Positions 52,599-62,459 of a DNA stretch of 64,000 nt are shown piece after piece. The stretch comes from Paraburkholderia sp. NMBU_R16 (GTDB lineage: Bacteria > Pseudomonadota > Gammaproteobacteria > Burkholderiales > Burkholderiaceae): positions 1 through 64,000 of the forward strand of contig NZ_JAAAYE010000027.1 in assembly GCF_013282575.1 (NCBI RefSeq), read 5' to 3'. The position numbers were made by a program, and so were the translations under genes. The notes under the pieces are model-generated. The model did not search any database, was not told the DNA's origin, and saw only the letters and a program-made list of their open reading frames with translations. Position 1 is the stretch's first letter. Every line of letters starts with the position of its first letter.

Positions 52599-54841
52599 GC
52601 GTTCAGATACTCCTGGACCGCCGCGTAGCCCGCGCGCGAGAAGCTGCGTGAGCGAGGCGGCACTGCGTTGAAGATACCGCCCTGAACCTGTACGCCAGCC
52701 GTCGCGAGCCGCTTGAGCGACGCCGCGATATCGGACTCGGCATGCACGCCCGAGCGCAATACGACAAAAGAGGCGCCGGCATGCGCGGCTATGATCGACG
52801 CATCGGTCACGGCCAGCAGCGGCGGGGTATCGATCAGCACCACGTCATAGCGTTTGCCCAATGCGTCGAGGTAGCTTTGCAGGTTCGACGACATCAACAG
52901 CTCGGAGGGATTGGTCGGCCGCGTACCGCTCGGGATGAAATCGAGCCCGGGCACGGGCGTCTTGCGCACCGCCTCTTCGACGGAGATCTGCCCGGACAGC
53001 ATTTCGGACAGTCCTGCCTGCAGGCCCCCGCCGAAGTACTCGTGCAGCGTGCCGCGCCGCATGTCGGCATCGATTGCCAGCACGCGCTTGCCCGAATCCG
53101 CGAACAGCACGGCGAGGTTGGCGGTCATGAACGTCTTGCCGATACCGGGCGAAGGCCCCGTAAGCAGCAACACATTGTTCCTCGCCTCGACGAGCGTGAA
53201 CTGCATCGAGGTACGCAGGCTGCGCAGGCTTTCGATGCAGGTATCGTTCGGCCTTGCGAGCGCAAGAATCGGGCGGGCACCCTTACGATGCCGCAGATAA
53301 GCCGCATCGAGCCGCTCCGCCTCCGTGCTCGACGGCACGAGCCCATACAACGGCAGGCCGCACGCGCGCTCGACGCGCTCCGGATCGTCGATGCCCTTGA
53401 GCAGATTGCGGCGCATGAAGACGACACCGGTGCCGGCGATGAGGCCCAGCATCGTCGCCGCCGAGAGAATGAGCGCCTTTTTCGGCTTCGTCGGATCGCC
53501 CGGACGCAGTGCGGCATCGATCAGATGGACGTTGCCGCCCGTGCCGGCTTTTTGAACCTGCAACTCCTGCACACGGTTGAGCAGCAATTCGTAAATGTCC
53601 TCGGCCACCTTTGCATCGCGCTTCAATGCGACGCCCTTCACTTCCGCGGCCGGCAGGTTGCGAAAACGCGAAGAGAATCCGTCGCGATCGGCCTTCAGCC
53701 GCGCGAGCTGCTGCTCGGCTGCAATGATGGCCGGGTGACTCGGGCCATAGCGCTGGTGGAGCTGGTCGATCTGCAATTGCAGCGCCGAAATTTGCTGCTC
53801 GTACTGGATGCTGCCTTCGAGGTAGCTCTTCGCCTCGTCACTCGGATTGATCGAACCCGATTGCGTCTGATAGGCGCTCAGTGCCGCCTCGGAGCGTTCG
53901 AGATCGGCTTTCAGGCGCGGCGCTTCGCTCTCGAGAAAATCTAGCATCTTGACGGCGTCGGCCTGCCGCGCGCTCGTATATTCCCGCAGGTACGACTGCG
54001 CCACGGCATTCGCGAGTTGCGCGGCGCGTTCGGGGCTTTTGTCCTGCGTGGAGATCTGGATCACGCCGGTTTGCTTGCCCTGCTCCTGCACATCGAGCGC
54101 GAGCTGAAAACCGCTGATCGCATCGAGGTCGTTCGAGCGTACGACGGTGAACCGCGTGCCGGGCAGCGCCACGAGCTGCTTGACGAGCATCGTCACACCG
54201 CCGCCCGAGGCCATGCGGCCCACTTCGCCATCGAGCAGCAGGTTGCCCTGCTGGTCGCGCAGCGTGTAGTGATCGCCGCCCGTCACTGTCATCGTCAGTT
54301 TTTTCCCCTCGAGCGCGGGCGTGACTTGAAGCGAATCCACGTCCGCGATCTCGCCGCCCCAGGCATAGGAAGACAGGCCAAACCAGGGCTTGCCCGGCTG
54401 CCCGGACGAAGCAAGACGCTCGGCAATTGCGCCGAGCACGGGGAACGTCTTCGGCGTCACCGAATAGTTGAGCTTGAACTGCTCGACCACCGGGGCGACC
54501 ACGCCACGGCTCTTGATGATTTCGATCTCGGCATCGGTCGGCAGCGACGTCGATGCGCCCCCGCCCGCCGCTCCGCCGTTCGAATTCTGCGTGAGTCCCT
54601 GCGTGGCACTGCTCGGCGCCTCCACGCGAACGTGCGCATCGGCCGAATAGATCGGTTTGGCGAGAAAACAGTAGAGCGCCGCCAAGCCGATGATGGCTGC
54701 GGCAACGCCGATCAGCCAGCCGATATCGTCGAGCACGACGTGCAGCAGCTGCCCGAGCACGACATCGTCTTCGTCGGATTGAAAAGCCGTCGGTAGCGGC
54801 GGTGCGATCGATTGGGCCAGAATGCTTGAGCTCGTCTTCAT
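52595..54841 (-). CDS. bceF: Wzc-like polysaccharide co-polymerase and tyrosine autokinase
   Basis: The 748-residue inner-membrane protein controls polymer length and export. A Wzz domain lies between two membrane helices (about 38-60 and 460-482), with coiled-coil and GNVR-type segments in the periplasm (ERSEAALSAYQTQSGSI). The cytoplasmic BY-kinase domain has Walker A GPSPGIGKTFMTANLAV near 575, Walker A' AIDADMRRG near 600 and Walker B VVLIDTPPLLAVTDA near 680. The C-terminal tail holds only two Tyr (GYAAVQEYLNA), fewer than the Tyr clusters of enterobacterial Wzc. The start is four bases after the export lipoprotein gene. Confidence 0.92.
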   Translation of the reverse strand: MKTSSSILAQSIAPPLPTAFQSDEDDVVLGQLLHVVLDDIGWLIGVAAAIIGLAALYCFLAKPIYSADAHVRVEAPSSATQGLTQNSNGGAAGGGASTSLPTDAEIEIIKSRGVVAPVVEQFKLNYSVTPKTFPVLGAIAERLASSGQPGKPWFGLSSYAWGGEIADVDSLQVTPALEGKKLTMTVTGGDHYTLRDQQGNLLLDGEVGRMASGGGVTMLVKQLVALPGTRFTVVRSNDLDAISGFQLALDVQEQGKQTGVIQISTQDKSPERAAQLANAVAQSYLREYTSARQADAVKMLDFLESEAPRLKADLERSEAALSAYQTQSGSINPSDEAKSYLEGSIQYEQQISALQLQIDQLHQRYGPSHPAIIAAEQQLARLKADRDGFSSRFRNLPAAEVKGVALKRDAKVAEDIYELLLNRVQELQVQKAGTGGNVHLIDAALRPGDPTKPKKALILSAATMLGLIAGTGVVFMRRNLLKGIDDPERVERACGLPLYGLVPSSTEAERLDAAYLRHRKGARPILALARPNDTCIESLRSLRTSMQFTLVEARNNVLLLTGPSPGIGKTFMTANLAVLFADSGKRVLAIDADMRRGTLHEYFGGGLQAGLSEMLSGQISVEEAVRKTPVPGLDFIPSGTRPTNPSELLMSSNLQSYLDALGKRYDVVLIDTPPLLAVTDASIIAAHAGASFVVLRSGVHAESDIAASLKRLATAGVQVQGGIFNAVPPRSRSFSRAGYAAVQEYLNA

Positions 54842-54845
54842 AGCG

Positions 54846-56024
54846 TCACTTCGTCAGCTGCTTCGTGAAAAAGATCGTCTGGAGTGTCGGCAGGATTTGC
54901 TGCATCACGCGGTTGAACTGCACCGCGGCGGACGTGCCGACGTAGACGACATCGAAGGGTTGCAACGGGAACTGCGTCGACAGCAACAACGCATCGGGCT
55001 GCGTCATATCGAGCCGATAGATTTCGGGTGAGTTCGGATGCGCGCGCATGCCGCGGATCACATAGATCTGGCGCGGATTCGCGTCGGTATCGAGAATGCC
55101 GCCCGCCGTCGTCAACGAATCGGCCACCGTCAGCGAGCCGCGGATCAGCTGCACCGCGGTGGGCTGCTTTACTTCGCCCATCACGAAGACGCGGCTGTCG
55201 GTACGGTCCGGAATGTTGACGATGTCGCCGTCCTGAAGCATGACGTTTTGCGAAACCTCGCCGCGATCCAGCAAGCCATTCGCGTCGAGCGAATAGGACT
55301 TCCCGCCGCGCGTCAGGCGCACGCGCTGCAAGTCGGCGTTATCGGTCGCCCCACCCGAGCGCGTGATCGCATCGACGAGCGTGAGCGGCACATCCGTAAT
55401 GGCCAGGGGCCCGGGCGAACGCACGTCGCCCGTGACCTGCACGCGCTGCGAGCGGTAGGCGAGCACCCGCAGATCGAGCTGCGGATTGTGGATATACGGC
55501 GTGAGCGCGGCGGCGAGCCGATCGCGAACCTGCTGCGGCGTTTGGCCGGCCACGTGAACGCGGCCGACGAATGGAAAGAAGATCGAACCGTCCGACGAGA
55601 CGGTCTGCCCGTAAGGGTCCGCCTGTCCGGGCAGCGCGGTGGTGTAAGGCTGAGCGAGTGCGCCCGCGATGGTCTGCGTCGTATTGCCGCCCGAGGAGAA
55701 CGACGTGCCTTGCGGCGTCGTCAGCTCCGGGTGATCCCAAACCGTAATGCCGAGGATGTCCTGCGGCCCGATGTGATAGCTGTACTGCTTGAGACTCGGG
55801 AAGCGCGATTCGGGCAACGGCCGCGGCGTGGCCTGCTGCGCCGCGACGAGCTCGGCGATGGTCTGCGCGGTGACGCGATGGACTTCGTACGTCGGCGCCG
55901 AGCCGCTCGGCTCCTCTTCGTGCAGATGCGAGGTGTCGAGCGCATTGCCCGGCGCGACGGCGCAGCCGGCCAGAAGCGACGCGACAAGTGCGATGGCGGT
56001 CAGGGAAAGAAGGCTACGATTCAT
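54846..56024 (-). CDS. bceE: Wza-like outer-membrane polysaccharide export lipoprotein
   Basis: The 392-residue lipoprotein has a lipobox LLAGC (Cys 21), a Poly_export domain (about 80-200, YHIGPQDILGITVWDHPELT, VSSDGSIFFPFVGRVHVAGQT) and repeated SLBB domains (VQVTGDVRSPGPLAITD, VFVMGEVKQPTAVQL). It should form the octameric outer-membrane exit channel together with the Wzc-like kinase. It lies 18 bases after the UDP-glucose dehydrogenase gene. In cepacian loci a low-molecular-weight phosphatase gene (bceD) lies at this point; here it is absent. Confidence 0.92.
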   Translation of the reverse strand: MNRSLLSLTAIALVASLLAGCAVAPGNALDTSHLHEEEPSGSAPTYEVHRVTAQTIAELVAAQQATPRPLPESRFPSLKQYSYHIGPQDILGITVWDHPELTTPQGTSFSSGGNTTQTIAGALAQPYTTALPGQADPYGQTVSSDGSIFFPFVGRVHVAGQTPQQVRDRLAAALTPYIHNPQLDLRVLAYRSQRVQVTGDVRSPGPLAITDVPLTLVDAITRSGGATDNADLQRVRLTRGGKSYSLDANGLLDRGEVSQNVMLQDGDIVNIPDRTDSRVFVMGEVKQPTAVQLIRGSLTVADSLTTAGGILDTDANPRQIYVIRGMRAHPNSPEIYRLDMTQPDALLLSTQFPLQPFDVVYVGTSAAVQFNRVMQQILPTLQTIFFTKQLTK

Positions 56025-56042
56025 GGATTCGCGGGCGTGTAC

Positions 56043-57464
56043 TCAAGCGGAATAGGCAGCAACCGAGCCGCCGGGTCGTTTCGAACGCGCCGCTGCCGCT
56101 GTGGCATCGGGGCGTCCAATGGAGTGGTATTCGATGCCGGCTTCGGCCAGCGCAAGCGGGTCGTAAAGGTTGCGCCCGTCGAAGACCACGGCTTGCTTGA
56201 GCAGACGCTTTAACGCATCGAAGTCAGGGCTCTTGAACGCCTTCCACTCCGTCAGAACGACCAGCGCATCGGAGCCGCTTACCGCGGCCATCTGGTCGTC
56301 GACGAGCGAAAGGCGGCCAAGCGCCCCGGCGTCGTCGCGCAGATCGGACGCGAACGCGCGCTTCGCTTCGGTCATCGCGACCGGATCGTAAGCCACGACG
56401 CGTGCACCGCGCGCAAGCAACGCCGCGATCAACACGCGGCTCGGCGCTTCGCGCATGTCGTCGGTCTCCGGCTTGAACGCGAGCCCCCACACGCCGAACG
56501 TGTGACCGCTCAGGTCTTCCCCGAAACGAGCGACGATCTTGCGCGCGAGCACCTGCTTTTGCGCGGCATTGACGGCCGATACGGCCTGCAGGATCTGCAG
56601 CGACTGCCCGCTTTCCTGCGCGGTGCGAACGAGCGCGTGCACGTCCTTCGGAAAACAGGAGCCGCCGTAGCCGCAGCCGGCATACAGGAAGTGATAGCCG
56701 ATGCGCGGATCGGAACCGATGCCGCGGCGCACGGCATCGATGTCGGCGCCGACGCGCTCGGCGAGATTGGCGAGCTCGTTCATGAACGAAATGCGCGTGG
56801 CCAGCATCGCATTGGCGGCGTACTTCGTGAACTCGGCCGAGCGCACGTCCATGTTGAGCGTGCGCTCGTGATTGCGATTGAAAGGCGCATAAAGGCGCTT
56901 CATCAGCTCGCGCGCGCGTTCGCCGGGCATATCGTCATCGCAGCCGATGACGATGCGATCGGGCCGCGTGAAGTCCTCGATGGCCGCGCCCTCCTTGAGA
57001 AATTCGGGATTGGAGACCACCGAAAACAGCACGTCCTCGCGGCGCAGCTTCAGTTGCTCGGCGATCGTCTCGCGCACGCGCTCGGCCGTGCCCACGGGCA
57101 CCGTCGATTTGTCGACGACGACGGTGAAGCCCTTCATGTATCGGCCGATGTCGCGAGCGGCCGCGAGCACATATTGCAGATCGGCCGAGCCGTCTTCGTC
57201 GCTCGGCGTGCCGACGGCGATGAAGATTGCGTCGCCGTGCTCGATCGCGGGACGCACCTCGGTCGTAAACGACAGCCTGCCCGCCGCGCGATTGCGCGCG
57301 ACGATCTCGCGCAGGCCCGGCTCGTGAATCGGCATACCGCCCGATTCGAGGACGTCGATACGGTTCTTGTCGACGTCGAAGCAGCAGACGTCGTTACCGA
57401 TGTCGGCAAGACATGCGCCTGTCACAAGACCGACGTATCCGCAGCCGATGATGGTCACGTTCAT
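56043..57464 (-). CDS. ugd: UDP-glucose 6-dehydrogenase
   Basis: The 473-residue enzyme oxidises UDP-glucose to UDP-glucuronate with two NAD+. The N-terminal Rossmann motif ([18 protein letters not shown]), EKDs-type DVDKNRI, the catalytic Cys in [15 protein letters not shown] near 268 and the C-terminal UDP-binding domain ([16 protein letters not shown]) are intact. It supplies glucuronic acid for an acidic polymer, as BceC does for cepacian. It is the second gene of the EPS operon, 73 bases after the priming transferase. Confidence 0.93.
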   Translation of the reverse strand: MNVTIIGCGYVGLVTGACLADIGNDVCCFDVDKNRIDVLESGGMPIHEPGLREIVARNRAAGRLSFTTEVRPAIEHGDAIFIAVGTPSDEDGSADLQYVLAAARDIGRYMKGFTVVVDKSTVPVGTAERVRETIAEQLKLRREDVLFSVVSNPEFLKEGAAIEDFTRPDRIVIGCDDDMPGERARELMKRLYAPFNRNHERTLNMDVRSAEFTKYAANAMLATRISFMNELANLAERVGADIDAVRRGIGSDPRIGYHFLYAGCGYGGSCFPKDVHALVRTAQESGQSLQILQAVSAVNAAQKQVLARKIVARFGEDLSGHTFGVWGLAFKPETDDMREAPSRVLIAALLARGARVVAYDPVAMTEAKRAFASDLRDDAGALGRLSLVDDQMAAVSGSDALVVLTEWKAFKSPDFDALKRLLKQAVVFDGRNLYDPLALAEAGIEYHSIGRPDATAAAARSKRPGGSVAAYSA

Positions 57465-57537
57465 GTTTCGATGGCCTCAAGAAAAAACGAAGAAAACGTT
57501 GGACGCCACGCCGCAAGCCGGCATGGCCCGATTCGGA

Positions 57538-58929
57538 TCAATAGGCGTTGCTGCCGGCAAAACCCTTCCACAGCGTGAGCACCACGATCTTGATGTCGAA
57601 CCAGAACGTCCAGTTCTGGATGTAGTACAGGTCCAGCTTGACGCGCCCGCTCATCTTTTCGATGCGGTCGGTCTCGCCGCGAAAGCCGTGAATCTGCGCC
57701 CAGCCCGTGATGCCGGGCTTGATGCGATACCGGAACATGTAACCGTTGACGAGATCCTTGTAGAGATCGTCGTGCTCGAGTGCATGAGGGCGCGGACCGA
57801 CCACGGACATCTCGCCCTTTAGCACGTTGATGAACTGCGGCAGCTCGTCGAGACTCGTACGCCGCAAGAAGCGCCCGACGCGCGTGATGCGCGGATCGTG
57901 CCGCGTCGCCTGCGTCACCTTGCCTTGCACCTCCTTGTGCACCTTCATCGTCCGGAACTTGTAGATCTCGAACGTATCGCCGTCGGCGCCCAAACGCCGC
58001 TGCCGGAAGAAAACCGGCCCCGGCGAGGACAATTTCACGAGCGCCGCGATGACGAGCATGAGCGGCGCAAGAACGATCAACGCAGCGAGCGCGAACATCC
58101 GGTCGAAGACGAGCTTCGGCCACGCACGCACATCGCCGAGCGGCGAGGCCGCCAGGTTGATGGCCGGCACGCCTAGCAAATCGACGACCTCCTGATTCAG
58201 CAACGTGAGACTGCTCACGTCGGGAATGAACCGGATGTTCACGAACTCGTGCTTCAACGCCGTGACGATTCGATGGATGGTCGGCTCCCGGGACATCGGC
58301 AATGCCAGCCAAAGCTCACGCACCTCCTTGCGCTTCACGAGATCGATGAGTTCGTCGAAGTCGTACTTGAGCGGCACACCACCAACGGTGCGGCCGGCTT
58401 GCGCGCGATGCAGCTCATCGGGCTCGTCGTCGAAAACGCAAACGGGTGCAAAACCAGCCTCGGGCCGGGCCTTCATACGCTCGATAAGAAATGTCGCGTA
58501 AGGCCCCTTGCCGACGATCGCAACGGACTTCAGGTTGAACCCCTGCCGGCGCAGACGCTTCAGCGTCGTATAAACCAGCGCTTTCATCGCCAACAGCAAA
58601 GCGACCGTCGTGCACGCCCAAAAGGCAAGCCACGTACGCGACAGCGCGTCGACACGATGCACGCTGAAGCTCATCAGCACGCCGGTCGCCTCCACGATCA
58701 GCCACGCGAGCGCCGTGCGCCACAACAGGTCGTTGAGCGGCTTGCCGCGCCACGAACGATAAATTCCGAGCGCCGGAAACAAGACGACGACGAGCATGTC
58801 GTCGAACGCCATGGCGATGCTCTGCGTGTCGCTGAGCCACACCGGGTGCCCTGCATGCAGCGCGGCGGCGGCGAACGCGCCCAGGCTCGCCAGCGCCACA
58901 TCGATCATCCGGGAGAGAAGGCCCAGCAT
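57538..58929 (-). CDS. bceB: Undecaprenyl-phosphate glucose phosphotransferase (priming enzyme)
   Basis: The 463-residue polyprenol-phosphate sugar transferase starts polymer synthesis by moving glucose-1-phosphate from UDP-glucose to undecaprenyl phosphate. It has four N-terminal helices (to about 115), a CoA-binding-like Rossmann region ([18 protein letters not shown]), a fifth helix near 275-300 and the catalytic domain with [50 protein letters not shown] and the end [17 protein letters not shown]. It is the first gene of the eight-gene operon and divergent from manC. Confidence 0.92.
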   Translation of the reverse strand: MLGLLSRMIDVALASLGAFAAAALHAGHPVWLSDTQSIAMAFDDMLVVVLFPALGIYRSWRGKPLNDLLWRTALAWLIVEATGVLMSFSVHRVDALSRTWLAFWACTTVALLLAMKALVYTTLKRLRRQGFNLKSVAIVGKGPYATFLIERMKARPEAGFAPVCVFDDEPDELHRAQAGRTVGGVPLKYDFDELIDLVKRKEVRELWLALPMSREPTIHRIVTALKHEFVNIRFIPDVSSLTLLNQEVVDLLGVPAINLAASPLGDVRAWPKLVFDRMFALAALIVLAPLMLVIAALVKLSSPGPVFFRQRRLGADGDTFEIYKFRTMKVHKEVQGKVTQATRHDPRITRVGRFLRRTSLDELPQFINVLKGEMSVVGPRPHALEHDDLYKDLVNGYMFRYRIKPGITGWAQIHGFRGETDRIEKMSGRVKLDLYYIQNWTFWFDIKIVVLTLWKGFAGSNAY

Positions 58930-59250
58930 CGCAACACCTCGATTTCAGCCGTGTATTCATGGGCATCCATCAAGCGCTATCAAAAAGAACTGGGCAAGCA
59001 GACGAATATTCAAAAATATTTCAGAGGGGTTTTCCGGATTATTTTTCGATTTTTTTATTGATCGCGCCGCGGCAGTCGTCATATTTCGATGGCCAATCGC
59101 CCCTTGACGCCGGCCGAACGTCTGCCTCCCTCCCTCCTATCGTCGCTTGTCGCTCGTTTTGCGCCGCTCCGTCAGCGGACGCACGCGTTTTATTGTCGAT
59201 TTCTTGCTGCCACACTTGCCTCATCGAATTCACCTCAAGTGGAGGCTCAA
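58930..59250. promoter_or_regulatory. Divergent promoter region of the EPS operon and manC
   Basis: The 321 bases between the priming-transferase and manC starts include a strongly AT-rich stretch at about 58975-59095 (runs of T near 59040-59060), where both promoters probably lie. AATATT occurs twice around CAAA near 59005-59020. GGAGG at 59241-59245 is the manC ribosome-binding site. No gene is supported here, although the manC frame stays open 54 codons upstream. Confidence 0.55.
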
Positions 59251-60816
59251 ATGACCACGCCGATCGCCACCGTCGACGCAGATACAGCGGCCGCCCCGGT
59301 GATAAGAGCTGCGCCGCCATCGCCGATGGCGCATACGCGGTTCAAGATACAACCCGTCATTCTGGCCGGGGGCTCGGGCACGCGTTTGTGGCCCATGTCG
59401 CGCGAACAATATCCCAAGCAATTGATCGAGCTGCTCGGAGACGAATCGCTGCTGCAATCGACGGCGCACCGCCTCGACGGCCTCGAATCGGACTTTGCCC
59501 TCTCCGATCGGATCATGGTCGTGTGCGGCGACGATCATCGCTTCACCACCGCCGATCAACTTAGCGCGCGCGGCGTCAATGCGCGTATCGTGCTCGAACC
59601 GCTCGGTCGCGACACCGCGCCCGCACTGACCATCGCGGCGCTCGATGCACTCGCGCAAGCAGGCGTTGATGCCGACGCGTTGATCGTCGCCATGCCAGCC
59701 GATCATGCCATCGCCGATCCCGAGAGCTTTCGCCGTGCCATCGCAAGCGCCGTGCGCTATGCGGCCAGGGGCATGGTCGCGACGCTCGGCATCGTGCCGA
59801 CGGCAGCGGAGACCGGCTACGGCTACCTGCGACTTGGCGAGCCGATCGAAGACGACGCCGAGGTAAATACGCAAGGTCTCGCCGCACGCGCGCTCGCCCG
59901 CTTCGTCGAGAAGCCCGATCTCGAGCTCGCGGAACGGTACGTCGCGTCGGGCGAGTATTGGTGGAACAGCGGGATCTTCGTCGTGCGCGCCTCGACCTGG
60001 CTGCACGCACTGGCTCGGTTCGAGCCTGCCATCTATGAAGCGTGCGCAGATGCGCATGCGCGCGGCTGCCTGGACGGGGAGTTCTTCCGTCTCGATCGCG
60101 ACGCGTTCGCCGCGTCGCCTTCCAATTCCATCGACTATGCCGTCATGGAGCGCCTCGCCGGCGACGCGACGTCGCCGCGCGGCGTAGCCGTGCCGCTCGC
60201 CGCCGGATGGTCGGACGTCGGCTCCTGGAGCGCACTCTGGCAAATCCTGCCCAAGGACGACAGCGGCAACGTGGCCCGCGGCCGCGTCCTCTTCGAAGAC
60301 TCGCAAGAAACGCTCGCTCACTCAGAGGGCAGACTCGTCGCGTGCGTCGGCACGCGCGATCTCATCGTCGTCGAGACCGCGGATGCGGTGCTCGTCGCGG
60401 ACAAATCGCATGTGCAAGACGTCAAGAAAGTCGTCTCGCGGCTTCGTGCCGAAAGCGGCACGGAAGCGTCTGTCCACCGAAAAGTGCATCGTCCGTGGGG
60501 TTACTACGACTCCATCGATGCGGGGGAACGCTTCCAGGTCAAGCGCATCGTCGTGAAGCCCGGTGCGCAACTATCGCTGCAGATGCATCACCATCGCGCC
60601 GAGCACTGGATCGTCGTGCGCGGGACAGCCCGCGTCACGCGCGACGGCGAATCGTTCCTGCTTTCGGAGAACGAATCGACTTATATCCCGCTCGGCACGA
60701 CGCACCGCCTAGAGAATCCCGGCAAGGTACCGCTCGAGATCATCGAAGTACAATCGGGCGCCTACCTCGGCGAAGACGACATCGTCCGTTTCGACGATAC
60801 GTACGGACGCCAATAA
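59251..60816 (+). CDS. manC: Mannose-1-phosphate guanylyltransferase / mannose-6-phosphate isomerase
   Basis: The 521-residue bifunctional type II enzyme converts fructose 6-phosphate to mannose 6-phosphate and mannose 1-phosphate to GDP-mannose. The N-terminal pyrophosphorylase has AGGSGTRLWPMSREQYPKQ near 35 and FVEKPDLE. The C-terminal cupin has HRPWGYYDSID, MHHHRAEHWIVVRGTARVT and the metal-binding His residues. ATG 59251 has GGAGG at five bases. It is equivalent to bceA of the cepacian locus but here is transcribed away from the rest. A phosphomannomutase is still needed and is not in view. Confidence 0.94.
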   Translation: MTTPIATVDADTAAAPVIRAAPPSPMAHTRFKIQPVILAGGSGTRLWPMSREQYPKQLIELLGDESLLQSTAHRLDGLESDFALSDRIMVVCGDDHRFTTADQLSARGVNARIVLEPLGRDTAPALTIAALDALAQAGVDADALIVAMPADHAIADPESFRRAIASAVRYAARGMVATLGIVPTAAETGYGYLRLGEPIEDDAEVNTQGLAARALARFVEKPDLELAERYVASGEYWWNSGIFVVRASTWLHALARFEPAIYEACADAHARGCLDGEFFRLDRDAFAASPSNSIDYAVMERLAGDATSPRGVAVPLAAGWSDVGSWSALWQILPKDDSGNVARGRVLFEDSQETLAHSEGRLVACVGTRDLIVVETADAVLVADKSHVQDVKKVVSRLRAESGTEASVHRKVHRPWGYYDSIDAGERFQVKRIVVKPGAQLSLQMHHHRAEHWIVVRGTARVTRDGESFLLSENESTYIPLGTTHRLENPGKVPLEIIEVQSGAYLGEDDIVRFDDTYGRQ

Positions 60817-60848
60817 TCTCGGCCGCCGCGGGCGGCAAAGTCGAACAG

Positions 60849-60880
60849 AAAGCGGGCCAGCGATGGCCCGCTTTCCTTTT
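60849..60880 (+). terminator. Rho-independent terminator of manC
   Basis: AAAGCGGGCCA (60849-60859) and TGGCCCGCTTT (60864-60874) form a perfect 11-bp stem around GCGA, followed by CCTTTT. The flanking A run also makes it usable on the minus strand for the convergent gene at 60940. Confidence 0.9.
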
Positions 60881-60939
60881 GTCGGCTCCCACGGGACCTG
60901 CTTTCAGCCAGGCGCGTCCTGCACTGCATTCGCTGGAAC

Positions 60940-61941
60940 TTATCCCCGATAGTTGACGACAGGCGTCAGCAGCTCCAAATGCCCTTCAGGGTACGGCAGC
61001 CAGTCGAGCGCGCGGCGCCCCACGGCCGAGTCGAGCCTACGCGCAATGGATGGAGCGATGGCCGACAGCGGCGCGGGCAGCGGTCTTGCGGCGGCGTCCT
61101 TCGCTTCGCCACGCTGAGCGGGATCGCCGCACGGTGATGGATCGAGTGCATCCTCGCTCGATGCGGCCGCCTCTGCAGCGCTGGCCGCCACGGAGGCGCT
61201 CGACTGGCGATCGATCCAATCGCGCGCCCATTCGAGCGCATGGCGTTCCGCGCGCTCGTGATCCTCGAAGCGAGGGCCGATCAGCCCCGAGCGCTCGATC
61301 CGTTTGCCGTCCTTGGCGATTTCGGCCGAGGCACGATAGACGGGCGACGTTTGTCGCGTCACAGGCTGAGCCATCGCGCGGATGGTGTAGCCGCAGTAGT
61401 CGTCCGTGCGCTCATGCACTTCGCTCGCGCTGAACGAGGGCAGGCCCAGCGACCTGCGCTCATGCATGGCACGCAACGCATCGCCGGCTGTCTGCAAGGG
61501 CCGCGAAGCGGCGACCGGCAGATCGCCCGCGCGCTGCGTGCAACTGCCTGCGTTCTGCCACGACTCGGGGTTGGTCCAGAACACGCCGCGCAAGCGAGGC
61601 GACTCCTGCGCCGGTTCAGGTTTGGGCTCGGGCAACACAGCCGCCTGCGGCTGCGGCACATACGCGAACGCGCGCCCCCCTTCGGAGAGAATCGAGACCA
61701 TCTCGAACAAAGTGCCGTCGGCGAGCCACTCATCGAAGCGGCGCCGGCACGTCGGCCCTGACGGATAGCGTGCCGGCAGCTTCGACCAGCGCTCCCCCGT
61801 CGTAAGAATCCACAATACCGCGTTCGCCACTACGCGGGTCTCGGCGCGAGGCCTGCCGCGTCGATGCGGATGAACAGGTTCGTCGGCCGCCAGCGCGGAA
61901 ATTCGCGCCCACTCGTCGTCGCTCAACTCTTCAAAATACAT
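60940..61941 (-). CDS. Protein with IS5-type transposase N-terminal domain (DUF4096), no catalytic domain
   Basis: The 333-residue protein begins like the DNA-binding front part of IS5-family transposases: MYFEELSDDEWARISALAADEP, RRGRPRAETRVVANAVLWIL, GERWSKLPARYPSGPTCRRRFDEW, to about residue 80. The DDE catalytic domain is missing. Instead there are about 240 residues of unrelated sequence with two stretches that look structured (HERTDDYCGYTIRAMAQPVT and GPRFEDHERAERHALEWARDW). No inverted terminal repeats were seen. GGAG at six bases supports ATG 61941. I infer a domesticated transposase domain, perhaps a regulator. It converges on manC. Confidence 0.7.
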   Translation of the reverse strand: MYFEELSDDEWARISALAADEPVHPHRRGRPRAETRVVANAVLWILTTGERWSKLPARYPSGPTCRRRFDEWLADGTLFEMVSILSEGGRAFAYVPQPQAAVLPEPKPEPAQESPRLRGVFWTNPESWQNAGSCTQRAGDLPVAASRPLQTAGDALRAMHERRSLGLPSFSASEVHERTDDYCGYTIRAMAQPVTRQTSPVYRASAEIAKDGKRIERSGLIGPRFEDHERAERHALEWARDWIDRQSSASVAASAAEAAASSEDALDPSPCGDPAQRGEAKDAAARPLPAPLSAIAPSIARRLDSAVGRRALDWLPYPEGHLELLTPVVNYRG

Positions 61942-62459
61942 ATTCTTCTCCACGCAGCCTGGCCTGGCTGCGACGCTCGGCTCATGCGAACGATCATTCA
62001 CAAGAGCCGCGGGTTGCACAAAATGATTGTTATTTTGGCTATAACGACCAAATCCGCACTGGTAAAGTGCGAATTTGCCCTCCGGTGAAGCGCAAGAGGG
62101 GGTCTCGCTCGTGCGTGGGAAAATATTGCAGAAAGCGTACCATCGACGCCTGCACCCTCTCTCGAATGCAAAGCTGAATCGATGCTATTCCGGGTTTCGA
62201 TGAACCATACCGGGCACGCTGCTGCCAGCCCGCAATCATCAAAGAGTCGCTATCTTAGAATATTTTTGCGGCAGCGCAAACGCATAATGCGCTGCGATTA
62301 CAAAAAAAACGAATTGTCGCATCTCATGCAATTTGCTTAGCATCCATGCACAAAAGCGTCATCTACCCAATCGGAATAAATTTCATCATTCGAGTCGGAA
62401 TTATTTGCGCATTGCCGGGCACACGTGGCGCGCGGCTCGCGGCGGCGAGCCGTCTTCGC
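61942..62459. other. AT-rich gene-free region with a near-perfect 11-bp dyad
   Basis: No gene is supported in these 518 bases. AAATCCGCACT (62050-62060) and AGTGCGAATTT (62066-62076) form an 11-bp inverted repeat with one mismatch around GGTAA, about 110 bases upstream of the DUF4096 gene; it may be an operator or a hairpin. Runs of A/T near 62250-62345 make this the most AT-rich intergenic stretch of the right part. The minus-strand DUF3501 gene ends at its right side. Confidence 0.5.

Noticed and set aside
60940-61941. Intact IS5-type insertion sequence
   Set aside because: The DDE catalytic domain is absent, and no terminal inverted repeats or target duplication could be found around the gene.
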